A DNA stretch of 64,000 bases from Planctomycetota bacterium (GTDB taxonomy: Bacteria; Planctomycetota; UBA1135; GCA-002686595): positions 1 to 64,000 of the forward strand of contig JADYYP010000045.1 in NCBI GenBank assembly GCA_020853575.1, in the 5' to 3' direction. The first letter of the stretch is position 1; every line of letters begins with the position of its first letter. A program made the translations under genes and the position numbers. The notes beneath the pieces were generated by a model that worked only from the letters and a program-made list of their open reading frames with translations, was not told the DNA's origin and searched no databases. Positions 35,077-46,783 of this stretch are shown piece by piece.

Positions 35077-36024
35077 ATGGCGAGTCTGGCGACGAACTGC
35101 GCCGGCTTGGTGTTGCGCAATCCGATTCTGTCGGCTTCGGGCACCTTCGGGCACGGGCTCGAGATGCAGCATTTCGCCCCGCCCTCGTGCCTCGGCGGGT
35201 TGGTCAGCAAGACCGTGACACTCAAGCCACGCCACGGCAATCCGCATCCGCGCATCGCGGAGACCGAGGCCGGCTTGCTGAACTCGATCGGACTCGAGAA
35301 TCGCGGGATCGAGGCCTACCTGCGCGACGTGCTCCCGCAGATGGCCAGCGCGGACTGCGTGGTCGTGACCAACATCGGTGGTGAGCGGGTCGAGGACTTC
35401 GCTGAGCTCGCGGCGTGTCTCGACGCACGCCCCGAAGTCGACGCGCTCGAGATCAATCTCTCGTGCCCCAACGTGCAAGGCGGCAAGTTGCCCTTTTCGA
35501 CGGACCCGCGGATGGCCGAGGCCGTGGTGCGCGGCGTGCGCGCCGCGACGCGCAAGCCACTCTTCGCCAAGCTCAGCCCCAACGTCACCGACATCGGCGA
35601 GATCGCGCGCGCGGCCGAGGCCGCTGGCGCCGACGCCATCACCGCGGTCAACACGCTGCTGGGGATGAGTGTCGACTGGCGCACGGGGAAGCCAGGGATC
35701 AACACGGTCATGGGCGGCTACTCGGGCGCGGGGATCAAGCCTGTCGCTCTGCGCTGCGCCTGGCAGTGCGTGCGTTCGGTCAGGATCCCGGTGATCGGAT
35801 GCGGTGGCATTGCCACGGCGCACGACGTGCTCGAGTATCTGGTGGTCGGCTGTCGCGCGGTCGAGGTCGGGACGGCGTGCTTCAGCGACCCGTCGCAACT
35901 CGCGCGCTTGGCGCCGGAGATCGCGCGCTTGCTCGAGGAACGAGGCATCGAGAGCATCGAGCACTTGATCGGCACACTGCGGACGACGCTGCCCGTGCAG
36001 CCGGCGCCGGCGGGAGCGCGCTGA
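35077..36024 (+). CDS. pyrD: Dihydroorotate dehydrogenase, class 1 (cysteine type)
   Basis: Predicted 315 residues. The TIM-barrel flavoenzyme oxidises dihydroorotate to orotate in pyrimidine synthesis. FGHGLEM, GLVSKTVTLKPR, NSIGLENRGIEA and EINLSCPNVQGG are family motifs. The cysteine in NLSCPN is the catalytic base that defines class 1 enzymes, and GCGGIATAHDVLEYL binds the FMN phosphate. Class 1B enzymes need a PyrK electron-transfer partner; none is encoded next to it here. The ATG at 35077 is supported by the -10 box 8 bases upstream. Confidence 0.93.
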   Translation: MASLATNCAGLVLRNPILSASGTFGHGLEMQHFAPPSCLGGLVSKTVTLKPRHGNPHPRIAETEAGLLNSIGLENRGIEAYLRDVLPQMASADCVVVTNIGGERVEDFAELAACLDARPEVDALEINLSCPNVQGGKLPFSTDPRMAEAVVRGVRAATRKPLFAKLSPNVTDIGEIARAAEAAGADAITAVNTLLGMSVDWRTGKPGINTVMGGYSGAGIKPVALRCAWQCVRSVRIPVIGCGGIATAHDVLEYLVVGCRAVEVGTACFSDPSQLARLAPEIARLLEERGIESIEHLIGTLRTTLPVQPAPAGAR

Positions 36025-36031
36025 GGGAGCA

Positions 36032-36880
36032 ATGCGACTCGACGAGCTCACTCCCTCGCACGTGCGCCGCGCCGTCGACATCTACGTGCGTCACGCGTTT
36101 CCGGCGGGCATGGGTGGCAAGCCGCGGATCACGTCGGCGGACTTGACCGGAGCGGCGACGATCGAAGCCGTATTCGATGGCATGGATCGCCTGCGCGCGA
36201 CCGATGTCGAGGGCTGCAAGCGTTATTCGCTGCAGATCGGCAACCACCTCTATCCGTTCATGAAGTTCGTCGTCGAGGAGTACCTCGTCAACGGCGAGTA
36301 CTTCTTCACCGCGGACACGCACGACAACCTCGACATTCGCCCCAGTCACCCCGACTATCACGCCTGGCAGGACGTCAAGCTGCACAACCGCGCGCTCAAG
36401 CTCGAGATCGAGAGCGCCTGGCGATCAGCGGGCCTGCCCACGCTCGACGACCTGCGCAGCCTGTGCGAGGACCTGTCCGAATTGGAGCGCGAGGAGTACA
36501 AGGGCGTGCGCATCTTGCTGGTCGAGGACGACCTGGCCGTGGCCTTCGCCATCCGCACTTGGATCTGCGCCAAGGGGTTTGCGGTCGAGATCGCGGACAC
36601 CGGCGAGAAAGCGCTCGAGCGTTTGGCGCGCGATCCACTGCCGGAGCTCTTGATCCTCGACTACGAATTGCCCGGGCTCGACGGCGAAGCGGTGCTCGAG
36701 CAGATCCGCGCGGACCAGCGCTTGGCGGCGCTTCCGATCCTGATGGCGACCGCCGCGAAGGTCGATCTGGCGCGGCTGACGCGGGTCAATGGAGTGCTGC
36801 ACAAGCCCTATCCGCGCGGGCTCCTGATGGCCACGATCCGCCAGTTGTTGCCGGTCGCGCCACACCAACCGCCGCAGTGA
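36032..36880 (+). CDS. Response regulator: unknown N-terminal domain plus C-terminal receiver
   Basis: Predicted 282 residues. The receiver is C-terminal (about 160-275): ILLVEDD, phospho-acceptor Asp in LLILDYELPGLDGE, MATAAK and HKPY are all present. The first 155 residues contain RYSLQIGNHLYPFMKFVVEE and FFTADTHDNLDIRPSHPDY, a domain I do not recognise. No DNA-binding domain is present. GGGAG lies 2 bases before the ATG, and the pyrD stop is 7 bases upstream, so the two are probably co-transcribed. No sensor kinase is adjacent. Confidence 0.8.
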   Translation: MRLDELTPSHVRRAVDIYVRHAFPAGMGGKPRITSADLTGAATIEAVFDGMDRLRATDVEGCKRYSLQIGNHLYPFMKFVVEEYLVNGEYFFTADTHDNLDIRPSHPDYHAWQDVKLHNRALKLEIESAWRSAGLPTLDDLRSLCEDLSELEREEYKGVRILLVEDDLAVAFAIRTWICAKGFAVEIADTGEKALERLARDPLPELLILDYELPGLDGEAVLEQIRADQRLAALPILMATAAKVDLARLTRVNGVLHKPYPRGLLMATIRQLLPVAPHQPPQ

Positions 36881-37068
36881 GGCCCAAGGCACGGGGGAAT
36901 CCGTGCGGCGCGCGTTGGAATGGGCGCTCGAGACCGCAGGGGTTCGCGCGCGGCGCGGGGCAACCTTTCCCCGGCGCGGACTTCCATCCGCGCAGCCCAG
37001 GCCTTTGAATGTTCGGCTCGCTGCCGGCCGCGCCGTGGTCCAGCGAACAGATCAGGAAGCTCGTCCAC

Positions 37069-40177
<3,109 letters not shown>

Positions 40178-40200
<23 letters not shown>

Positions 40201-40242
40201 CGGCGCTGTCGGTGCAACGACGCCTTGGCGTCGTTGCAAGGG
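40178..40242. repeat. 65-bp palindromic repeat, copy 1 (overlaps secA stop)
   Basis: This copy is identical to copy 2 over 65 bases. It contains two hairpins. CCGACAGCG pairs with CGCTGTCGG around an 11-base loop, and TGCAACGACGCC pairs perfectly with GGCGTCGTTGCA around a TT loop (12 bp). The TAG stop of secA lies in the first loop. It may also work as secA's transcription terminator. Confidence 0.9.
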
Positions 40243-40284
40243 ATCCCCCGAGGCCGCCCTCCGGCGGCCGCTGGCCGAAGTCTC

Positions 40285-40349
40285 GCCCGTCCGACAGCGA
40301 CGCGTAGCGGCGCTGTCGGTGCAACGACGCCTTGGCGTCGTTGCAAGGG
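40285..40349. repeat. 65-bp palindromic repeat, copy 2
   Basis: Exact second copy, 107 bases after the first, with the same two hairpins. The spacer between the copies contains another inverted repeat (GGCCGCC and GGCGGCC), and a similar one recurs at about 40421-40438. Confidence 0.9.
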
Positions 40350-40462
40350 GGCTTCACTGCGCGAAGACGCGGAGGCGTCCTCGCGCTCCGCGCGTGGCGC
40401 GGACCGTGACTTACCCCCCGAGGCCGCCCCCGGCGGCCGAGGAACTTGCGAGCGCGCCTTGC

Positions 40463-40468
40463 TAGGGT
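40463..40468 (+). promoter_or_regulatory. Candidate -10 box of the Kdo transferase gene
   Basis: TAGGGT in context TTGCTAGGGTGC, 25 bases before the ATG at 40494 and just downstream of the repeat cluster. Confidence 0.35.
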
Positions 40469-40493
40469 GCCCGTTCGCAAGCGCGACGTTCGT

Positions 40494-41837
40494 ATGTCCT
40501 CGACTCCGCCGCCGATCAAGCTCGACCCCAGTCCCGGAGTGTTGCGCGCGCTGTTGCACACGGGCTACGACGCGTTGTGGATCGTCGCCATCGCGTTGCT
40601 TTCGCCGTTGTTCCTCCTGCGGGCAGCGACCAAGCCCGTATTCCGGCGCATGGCGCTCGAGCGTTTGGGCTTTGGGCTCGAAGCGTTGCCGGCGCGCCGC
40701 AGGCGCGTGCTGATCCATGGCGTTTCGGTAGGAGAGGTCAAGGGTGCGGCGCCGCTGGTGCGCGCCCTGACCGAACACGATCCCGAACTGGACATCGTGA
40801 TCTCGGCGACGACCGAGACCGGTCTCGAGGTCGCGCGTCAGATCTTTCCGGGACGTCGCATCGTGCGTTTTCCGATCGACCTCTCGTGGTGCGTCGCGCG
40901 TTTCCTCGCACGAGTGGACGCGGACGTCGTGGTGTTGATCGAGCTCGAGATCTGGCCCAATTTCTTGAGGCAATGCAATCGCCGGGGCATTCCGGTGGCC
41001 GTGGTCAACGGGCGCATCACCGAGCAGAGCTACGAGCGCTACTTGTGGTTTCGCCGCTCGCTTCCGCAGTTCAATCGCATCTCGCTGTTCTGCGTGCAGC
41101 TCGAGGAGTACGCACAGCGCTTTCGAGAGCTCGGCGGACTGCAGTCGCGAGTGATCGTCACGGGCAACATGAAGGCCGACGGTCTGTTTCGTGAGTCGAC
41201 CGCGGAACGGCAGCGCAAGGTCGAGGAGCTGCGCTCGTTGATCGGTCCGCGCGACGGGCAGGTGACGATCGTCGCGGGGAGCACTCACGCGCCGGAGGAG
41301 GTCTGGTTCGCGGAAGCCTGCCGCGCTGCCGTGCCTGCGGCGCGCATCGTGGTCGTCCCGCGCCATCCGACGCGCGCGGCGGACGTGAAACGCGAGCTCG
41401 CGCAACTGGGCGTGCGCCCACAGCTCTTGACCGAATTGCGGCGCGGGGACGAGCATCCCGACATCGAGGGTGTCGCGATCGTCGACACCATCGGTGAGCT
41501 CGAGGCCGTGTACGAGCTCGCCGACGTGGTCTTCGTGGGCGGCAGCCTGGTGGAGCACGGCGGCCAGAACATGCTCGAGCCCGCGGCCCAGGGTTGCGCC
41601 GTGGTGTACGGACCACACGTCGACAATTTCCGCCAGGAGGCGGCACTGCTGGAGACCGTAGGGGCCTCGCGGCGTGTCGCGGATCGAGCCCAACTGCGTT
41701 CAGTGCTCGCCGAACTCGCCGGAGACGCGTCCGCGCGCCAACGGATGGCGGAGGCCGCGCAGCGTGCGGTCAAGCTGCAGAAAGGGGCGACGTCGCTCAC
41801 CTTGCGCGCGCTGGTCAGCCGATGCCTGTCGTCCTGA
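40494..41837 (+). CDS. waaA: 3-deoxy-D-manno-octulosonic acid (Kdo) transferase
   Basis: Predicted 447 residues from the ATG at 40494 ([11 protein letters not shown]); a TTG 48 bases upstream is less likely. One N-terminal helix ([17 protein letters not shown]) anchors it to the inner membrane. [18 protein letters not shown] contains the catalytic glutamate. [40 protein letters not shown] and [19 protein letters not shown] are conserved GT30 blocks. It transfers Kdo from CMP-Kdo to lipid A precursors, implying a Gram-negative-type outer membrane with lipopolysaccharide. Confidence 0.95.
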   Translation: MSSTPPPIKLDPSPGVLRALLHTGYDALWIVAIALLSPLFLLRAATKPVFRRMALERLGFGLEALPARRRRVLIHGVSVGEVKGAAPLVRALTEHDPELDIVISATTETGLEVARQIFPGRRIVRFPIDLSWCVARFLARVDADVVVLIELEIWPNFLRQCNRRGIPVAVVNGRITEQSYERYLWFRRSLPQFNRISLFCVQLEEYAQRFRELGGLQSRVIVTGNMKADGLFRESTAERQRKVEELRSLIGPRDGQVTIVAGSTHAPEEVWFAEACRAAVPAARIVVVPRHPTRAADVKRELAQLGVRPQLLTELRRGDEHPDIEGVAIVDTIGELEAVYELADVVFVGGSLVEHGGQNMLEPAAQGCAVVYGPHVDNFRQEAALLETVGASRRVADRAQLRSVLAELAGDASARQRMAEAAQRAVKLQKGATSLTLRALVSRCLSS

Positions 41838-41849
41838 TTCCGCGTGCGC

Positions 41850-41878
41850 TTGGCCGCCTTGGTTGGGACCGCTAGACT
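41850..41878 (+). promoter_or_regulatory. Promoter of metK
   Basis: TTGGCC at 41850-41855, a 17-base spacer and TAGACT at 41873-41878. The ATG is 125 bases further on, so the leader is long. It ends in GGGACGTTTTTTCG followed by more leader; I see no SAM-riboswitch consensus in it. Confidence 0.5.
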
Positions 41879-42003
41879 GCGGACTTCCCTCCGCGAGGGG
41901 CAGTTCGTGCGGCACCGGGACGTTTTTTCGACCTGAGCACCGCTTGTTCGTATCCACTGGGCGCCGCGGCGTCCCCATCTCCCACGAGTTCGAGAGCGCA
42001 TCG

Positions 42004-43194
42004 ATGACACGTCAGCTCTTCACGTCCGAATCCGTCTCCATGGGTCACCCCGACAAGGTCGCCGATCAGATCTCGGACGCGGTGCTCGATGCGTACCTGG
42101 CGCTCGACCCCAACGCGCGCGTCGCGTGTGAAGTGCTCACCACGACAGGCTTGGTCGTGGTCGCGGGCGAGATCACCACCAAGAAGCCTGGAGTGCCGGC
42201 GGTCGACTACCAACGGATCGCGCGCGGCGTCCTCGAGCGCATCGGATACACCGACGAGGACAGTGGCATCAGCGCGCACTCGTGCTGTGTCATGACGGTC
42301 GTCGGCAAGCAGTCCGACGACATCTCGCTGGGCGTCACCGCCGAGACGAGCATGGAGAAGGAACAGGGCGCCGGCGACCAGGGTCTGATGTTCGGGTTCG
42401 CCTGCGACGAAACGCCGGAGTTGATGCCGTTCCCGATCTACTACGCACATCGTTTGGTCGAGAAGCTGGCCGAGCTGCGCTTCAGCAAAGCGATCCCGTG
42501 GCTGCGTCCGGACGCCAAGAGCCAGGTGACCGTCGAGTACGAAGGCGACAAGCCTGTGCGTGTGCACACGGTGCTGATCTCGACCCAGCACGCGCCCGAA
42601 GTGGGCTACGACGAGATCAAGAAGAGCGTCATCGAGAAGGTGATCAAGGCCACGATCCCGGCCAAGTACCTGGATGAGAAGACGATCTATTGGGTCAATC
42701 CCACGGGTCGCTTCGTGGTCGGCGGTCCGCACGGCGACACGGGCTTGACCGGGCGCAAGATCATCGTCGACACCTACGGTGGCATGGGGCGCCACGGTGG
42801 TGGGGCCTTCTCTGGCAAGGACCCGAGCAAGGTCGACCGCTCTGCTGCGTACGCGGCTCGCTGGGTGGCGAAGAACATCGTCGCGGCGGGACTCGCGCGG
42901 CGCTGCGAGGTGCAGGTGAGCTACGCCATCGGCGTGGCCAAGCCGCTTTCGGTGCGGGTCGATACCTTCGGTACCGGCACGGTGGCCGAGGACAAGCTGT
43001 GCGACGCCGTCAGCAAGGTGTTCGACTTGCGCCCGGCGGCGATCATCCGCGAGCTCGACCTGAAGCGTCCGATCTACGAGAAGACCGCTTACCACGGGCA
43101 CTTCGGGCGTGCCGATTTCCCCTGGGAGCAGACCAACCGCACCGAAGCTCTGCGCCAGGCATTGGGTCTGGGCGCGGTGCACGCGGCGCGCTGA
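42004..43194 (+). CDS. metK: S-adenosylmethionine synthetase
   Basis: Predicted 396 residues, normal length. ATG 42004 begins [19 protein letters not shown]. Motifs include [19 protein letters not shown] near the N-terminus, [16 protein letters not shown] (adenosine site), [20 protein letters not shown] and the P-loop-like [19 protein letters not shown]. It makes SAM from methionine and ATP. Within this window SAM is used by the island methyltransferase and by the methyltransferase at 60634. Confidence 0.97.
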   Translation: MTRQLFTSESVSMGHPDKVADQISDAVLDAYLALDPNARVACEVLTTTGLVVVAGEITTKKPGVPAVDYQRIARGVLERIGYTDEDSGISAHSCCVMTVVGKQSDDISLGVTAETSMEKEQGAGDQGLMFGFACDETPELMPFPIYYAHRLVEKLAELRFSKAIPWLRPDAKSQVTVEYEGDKPVRVHTVLISTQHAPEVGYDEIKKSVIEKVIKATIPAKYLDEKTIYWVNPTGRFVVGGPHGDTGLTGRKIIVDTYGGMGRHGGGAFSGKDPSKVDRSAAYAARWVAKNIVAAGLARRCEVQVSYAIGVAKPLSVRVDTFGTGTVAEDKLCDAVSKVFDLRPAAIIRELDLKRPIYEKTAYHGHFGRADFPWEQTNRTEALRQALGLGAVHAAR

Positions 43195-43526
43195 GCGCCG
43201 GTGGACGGCGGGGCGGCGGGCTCTCACGAGCTTGAGCTGCTCCGTCGCCCGCAGGGCGCCGTGCGTCGCGTGCGTGATGGCACGCGAGGGCTCAACTCAC
43301 GAGCGGGCCGTTGCCTCTCGCCGCGCGCGCGGTCCGACTCGCGAGCGCGAGCCTTGCCGTCGGGGCCTGGTGTTCGACGGGAGGGCGCGAGAGGTGGGCA
43401 GTGTCCGAGAGGCGGGCAGTGTGCGAAAGTGCACCTTGAGTTGGTGACTGGAAACCCGCGCTGGGGTAGAAACGCTCGCCTGTCGAGTTTGACTTCGCGG
43501 AGCCTCCATCCCTCCATTCTCGAACG
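43195..43526. other. Intergenic region with short tandem repeat
   Basis: About 330 bases without a supported gene. It holds an 18-bp direct tandem repeat at 43388-43423 (copies begin CGAGAGG and share GGGCAGTGT, two mismatches). The pseudopilin promoter must lie near its right end; a TAGAAA at about 43467 is a weak candidate. Confidence 0.5.
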
Positions 43527-44183
43527 ATGCGCACAGCCCTCCAATCGGTCCGCCGCGCCGCTCGCGCCGGTTTCACGCTGATCGAGTTGCTCGCGGTGAT
43601 CATGATCATCGGGATCCTGACGGTGTTCCTCTTGCCGCGCATCACCGACGCCGTCGACGCGGCCAAGGTGACGGCCTGCAAGGCCAACATGTCCGAGATC
43701 TACAAGGGGCTGATGAGCTACAAGAACAGCCTCGACAAAGCGCCCAACCAGAGCGGTGTGAAGTTCTTCGCCGAAGTGGTCAACAAGGGCATCCTCGAGA
43801 ACACCAAGGCGATGGCGAAGAAGCTGACCTGCCCGGCGGTCGAGATCGGGTCCTTGCCTGGAATCGCTGGGCGCCCCGAGGTCGAGTGGTTCAAGGACCT
43901 CGAGGCCATCGATGGGACCTTCAGTTCCTACGCGGGCCGCGACTGCAAGAACTTCCCGTTGCGCAAGTTCCCGGGCTCGGGCAAGGAAGCGCTGATCGCC
44001 GACGACAACGATCCCACCATGAACCATCCGCACACGACGGTGGTGTTGATGGCCGATGGGTCGGTCGACACCTACGAGCTGTCCTTGCTGCGCGATTCGG
44101 GTGTGCTCGGGGCCGAGGAGGAGCACCTGGTGGTCGGACCGGACTCCCCAGTCGAGGAGTTGCGCAAGCTCTCGCTCGATTGA
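43527..44183 (+). CDS. Type IV pilin-like / type II secretion pseudopilin
   Basis: Predicted 218 residues. The prepilin signature is clear: a short basic leader (MRTALQSVRRAARA), cleavage after the glycine in G-FTLIELL, then the hydrophobic N-terminal helix LLAVIMIIGILTVFLLP with Glu5 of the mature protein. The globular part has four to six cysteines and a HPHTTVVLMADGSV block reminiscent of the DG motif in planctomycete DUF1559 pseudopilins. A prepilin peptidase must process it; none is encoded in the window. Confidence 0.85.
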   Translation: MRTALQSVRRAARAGFTLIELLAVIMIIGILTVFLLPRITDAVDAAKVTACKANMSEIYKGLMSYKNSLDKAPNQSGVKFFAEVVNKGILENTKAMAKKLTCPAVEIGSLPGIAGRPEVEWFKDLEAIDGTFSSYAGRDCKNFPLRKFPGSGKEALIADDNDPTMNHPHTTVVLMADGSVDTYELSLLRDSGVLGAEEEHLVVGPDSPVEELRKLSLD

Positions 44184-44281
44184 GCGACACGGCTCGCGGG
44201 GGCGGTGCGTTGCTGTCCCTCGCTCGGCGCTCGAGTTCCGGGACTGGCGCCGCTGGTGCTCAGCGCCATTTTGCGGGGCAC

Positions 44282-44318
44282 TGCGCGCGCCGTTCGGCGC
44301 ACGCGCGGCCGATTTTTT
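44282..44318 (+). terminator. Candidate intrinsic terminator after the pseudopilin gene
   Basis: GCGCGCGCC pairs with GGCGCACGC (one mismatch) around a 4-base loop, followed after 7 bases by a run of six T. It lies in the 207-base gap before the UbiA-type gene. Confidence 0.4.
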
Positions 44319-44350
44319 CGCAGTTGCTGGCCGCCCCGCGCCCGAGCCAC

Positions 44351-44356
44351 TAGCTT
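44351..44356 (+). promoter_or_regulatory. Candidate -10 box of the UbiA-type gene
   Basis: TAGCTT lies 34 bases before the ATG at 44391, with the same GC-flanked TAnnnT form as other boxes in the window. Confidence 0.35.
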
Positions 44357-44390
44357 GCGCCGCCCGCCGGTCGAAATACCTGGTCCCCCG

Positions 44391-45293
44391 ATGAAGCTCC
44401 CGGCCCTCCTGCGCGCGATGCGACCCCAGCAGTGGGTCAAGAACATCTTCGTGCTCGCCGCCGTGGCCTTCGCTCGCGCAGATCTGAGCGCACCGCGTGC
44501 GCCTGGATTGGGGGACGTCTACCGCTCGCTGTTCGCATTCGCGGCGTTCTGTCTGGGAGCGAGCGCGATCTACCTGGTCAACGACGTGCTCGACGTCGAG
44601 AGCGACCGCGCCCATCCCACCAAGCGCCACCGGCCGATCGCTGCCGGCGAGGTCTCGGTCGCCCTGGCGATGATCGGCTGCGTCGTGTGCGTGGCGCTGG
44701 CACTGACCCTGGGTTGGCTGGCGGGTGGCGAGCCACGCGTCGTGTGGATCGTGGGCAGCTACATCGCGCTCAACTTCGCCTACAGCGTCAAGCTCAAGCA
44801 CATCGTGCTGGTCGATGCGTTCTGCATCGCGAGCGGTTTCATCCTGCGTGTGGAGGCTGGCGCGCTCGCTGCCCACGCGGACGTCTCGCGCTGGCTGATT
44901 CTGTGCACGCTGTTCCTCTCCCTGTTCCTCGCGCTGTGCAAACGCAAGGCGGAGATCGATCTGTTGGGCGAGGAGCGCGGGAGTCACCGCGCCAATCTCA
45001 AGCAGTACACGGCGGGCTTCCTGGACCAGATGGTCACCGTGCTCGCCGCGTGCACCATCGTCTGCTACACGATGTACACCGTCGCCGAGGAGACCGCCGA
45101 AAAGTTCGGCAGCGGCAATGGCCTGGTTTACACCGTGCCGTTCGTGGTGTTCGGGCTCGCGCGCTACATGCTGCTCGTGAGCCAGCAGAGGGGCGGAGGC
45201 AATCCGACGCGCATGCTGCTCGGAGGAGATGCGATCTTCGTCGCCAACGCGCTGGCGTGGGTCGGCGTGACGGCCTGGGTCGTCTACGGCTGA
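44391..45293 (+). CDS. UbiA-superfamily prenyltransferase (decaprenyl-phosphate phosphoribosyltransferase-like)
   Basis: Predicted 300 residues, about eight membrane helices. It starts LLRAMRPQQWVKNIFVLA, the hallmark of DPPR synthase-like enzymes rather than quinone-type UbiA. The metal-binding motif NDVLDVESDRAHPTKRHRP and the second YSVKLKHIVLVDAFCIASGF are intact. It should attach phosphoribose from PRPP to a polyprenyl phosphate, the first step to polyprenyl-phospho-arabinose-type donors. Such a donor could feed one of the GT39-like proteins in this window; that link is inference. Confidence 0.85.
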   Translation: MKLPALLRAMRPQQWVKNIFVLAAVAFARADLSAPRAPGLGDVYRSLFAFAAFCLGASAIYLVNDVLDVESDRAHPTKRHRPIAAGEVSVALAMIGCVVCVALALTLGWLAGGEPRVVWIVGSYIALNFAYSVKLKHIVLVDAFCIASGFILRVEAGALAAHADVSRWLILCTLFLSLFLALCKRKAEIDLLGEERGSHRANLKQYTAGFLDQMVTVLAACTIVCYTMYTVAEETAEKFGSGNGLVYTVPFVVFGLARYMLLVSQQRGGGNPTRMLLGGDAIFVANALAWVGVTAWVVYG

Positions 45294-45307
45294 CGCGCAC
45301 TCGCTCG

Positions 45308-46783
45308 TCAGCGTTGTGGCGCGAAGAGGCCGCGGAGCAGTTCCGCTCGCTCGCCCACGCGAAGCGGCGGATCGTCGCCCGCCACTTCCGTCCAGCGTCG
45401 AGCAGCGTCACCGAAGCGCTCCTGGTCACGTTGCGCCTGGGCCGCGAGCCACAGGGCCAGCGCATTTTCCGGTTCAGCCGAGTCCACCTGCCCACTGGTC
45501 ATGTGACGGAGCAGCGACTCCAGCAACGGCCGTGGCACGTCGGCGGGGCTGCAGCGCACCCGAGCACAACTCGCCGCCACGCGCAGGTCGAGTTGCACAT
45601 CGTCCTTCGTCCAAGGCTCGAGCGCGACCAGCGAAGAGCTCAACGCGAGCTTCCCGAGCGCGCGCGCGGCGGATGTGCGCAAGTCGATCGGCTGGTCGGG
45701 GCCCAAGCGCGCGCTCAACGCGCTCTCGGCTTCACGGTAGCCCACGGCGCCCAGCGTCTCCGCGGCCTGCGGCGCGATTTCGGCGTCGTCGAGCGCGCGC
45801 ATCAGCGCCGGTCCGGCGGCCAACGCGCGCCGGCCGAGACGCTCCAATGTCTGCGCCGCGTGGATGCGCACGTAGCGATTCTCGTCCTCGAGGGCCAGCG
45901 CCAGGAGCGGCGTTGCCTCACGTGACTCGCGCGCGAGCGTGAAGCGAGCATCGTCGACGCCGCGCAGTTGCCATTCGCTGAAACCGGCGATCCGCGCCCA
46001 GATCTCGCGGCGGTGCAGCAGCGAAAGCGGAGGAGCGTGGAGGCGTTGTTCCGGATCGCCCTCGATCCAAGCGCGCAGCAGCGCATCGGAATCGGGGAAG
46101 CCATGCTCGCTGGCCAGCAACCCCAAGGTCTGCGCGGCGAGGTCCCGCATCTCCGGAGTACGCCCTGTGCGCCAGATCACGTACAGACCATCGAGTCCGG
46201 CGAAGTTGCCGAAGTGCGCCAGCGTGCGCGCGATCCAAGCCACGGTTTCGTGGTCGGTCTCGTAGCGCAGGTGCAAGATCAAGCGCGGTACGACCCAGTC
46301 TTGCGTCCCGCTCCCCAGCCGCCAAGCACACTGCGTCCGCACCCAGGGTGCCGTGTCCTTGCGCGTGCGCATGGCTTCGATGCGCGCGAGCAACGCCTCC
46401 GCAGCCTCGGGCGTATCGAACTCCCCGAGAGCCTCGGCGCAGGCCTCGAGTTGTGCGGGGGCCGCAGCGTCGTCGGCGAGACGCGCCGCGAGCAGCGGGG
46501 CGACGGCGGGCCCCAGGTCACGCAGCTCGGTGCGCGCCAGCCGACGCATCGCGGCGTCCGTGCCCGCGAGTGTCTCGAGCAAGCCTTGAGCGCGCTCGCG
46601 CAATTCGTCGGGGATCTCCGCGGGCGGCACGGGCGCTCCGAGCTCGGCCATGACCTTGGCCAGTTCCTCGCGTGCCACGGGGCGGCGCGTCGTCTGGGTC
46701 TGTGCCACGGGTTGCGGCACAGGCGCGGGACTCTCCGAGCAACTGCCAGCACAAGCCAGCGTCACGATGAGTGCGCGTTTCAC
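45308..46783 (-). CDS. HEAT-repeat lipoprotein
   Basis: Predicted 491 residues. The start MKRALIVTLACAGSCSES has a lipoprotein-type signal with candidate Cys15 or Cys10. From about residue 60 to 400 the protein is a run of HEAT/PBS-lyase-like helical repeats (for example YVRIHAAQTLERLGRRAL and AAQTLGLLASEHG), a scaffold for protein contacts. Its start overlaps the cytochrome stop by 4 bases (ATGA), making it the last gene of the iron-transport/cytochrome operon. A role as periplasmic adaptor for the cytochrome or importer is possible but unproven. Confidence 0.75.
   Translation of the reverse strand: MKRALIVTLACAGSCSESPAPVPQPVAQTQTTRRPVAREELAKVMAELGAPVPPAEIPDELRERAQGLLETLAGTDAAMRRLARTELRDLGPAVAPLLAARLADDAAAPAQLEACAEALGEFDTPEAAEALLARIEAMRTRKDTAPWVRTQCAWRLGSGTQDWVVPRLILHLRYETDHETVAWIARTLAHFGNFAGLDGLYVIWRTGRTPEMRDLAAQTLGLLASEHGFPDSDALLRAWIEGDPEQRLHAPPLSLLHRREIWARIAGFSEWQLRGVDDARFTLARESREATPLLALALEDENRYVRIHAAQTLERLGRRALAAGPALMRALDDAEIAPQAAETLGAVGYREAESALSARLGPDQPIDLRTSAARALGKLALSSSLVALEPWTKDDVQLDLRVAASCARVRCSPADVPRPLLESLLRHMTSGQVDSAEPENALALWLAAQAQRDQERFGDAARRWTEVAGDDPPLRVGERAELLRGLFAPQR

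Noticed and set aside
41838-42003. SAM riboswitch in the metK leader
   Set aside because: None of the SAM-I/II/III or SAH conserved core sequences are visible; only a T-run at about 41922 without a good hairpin.
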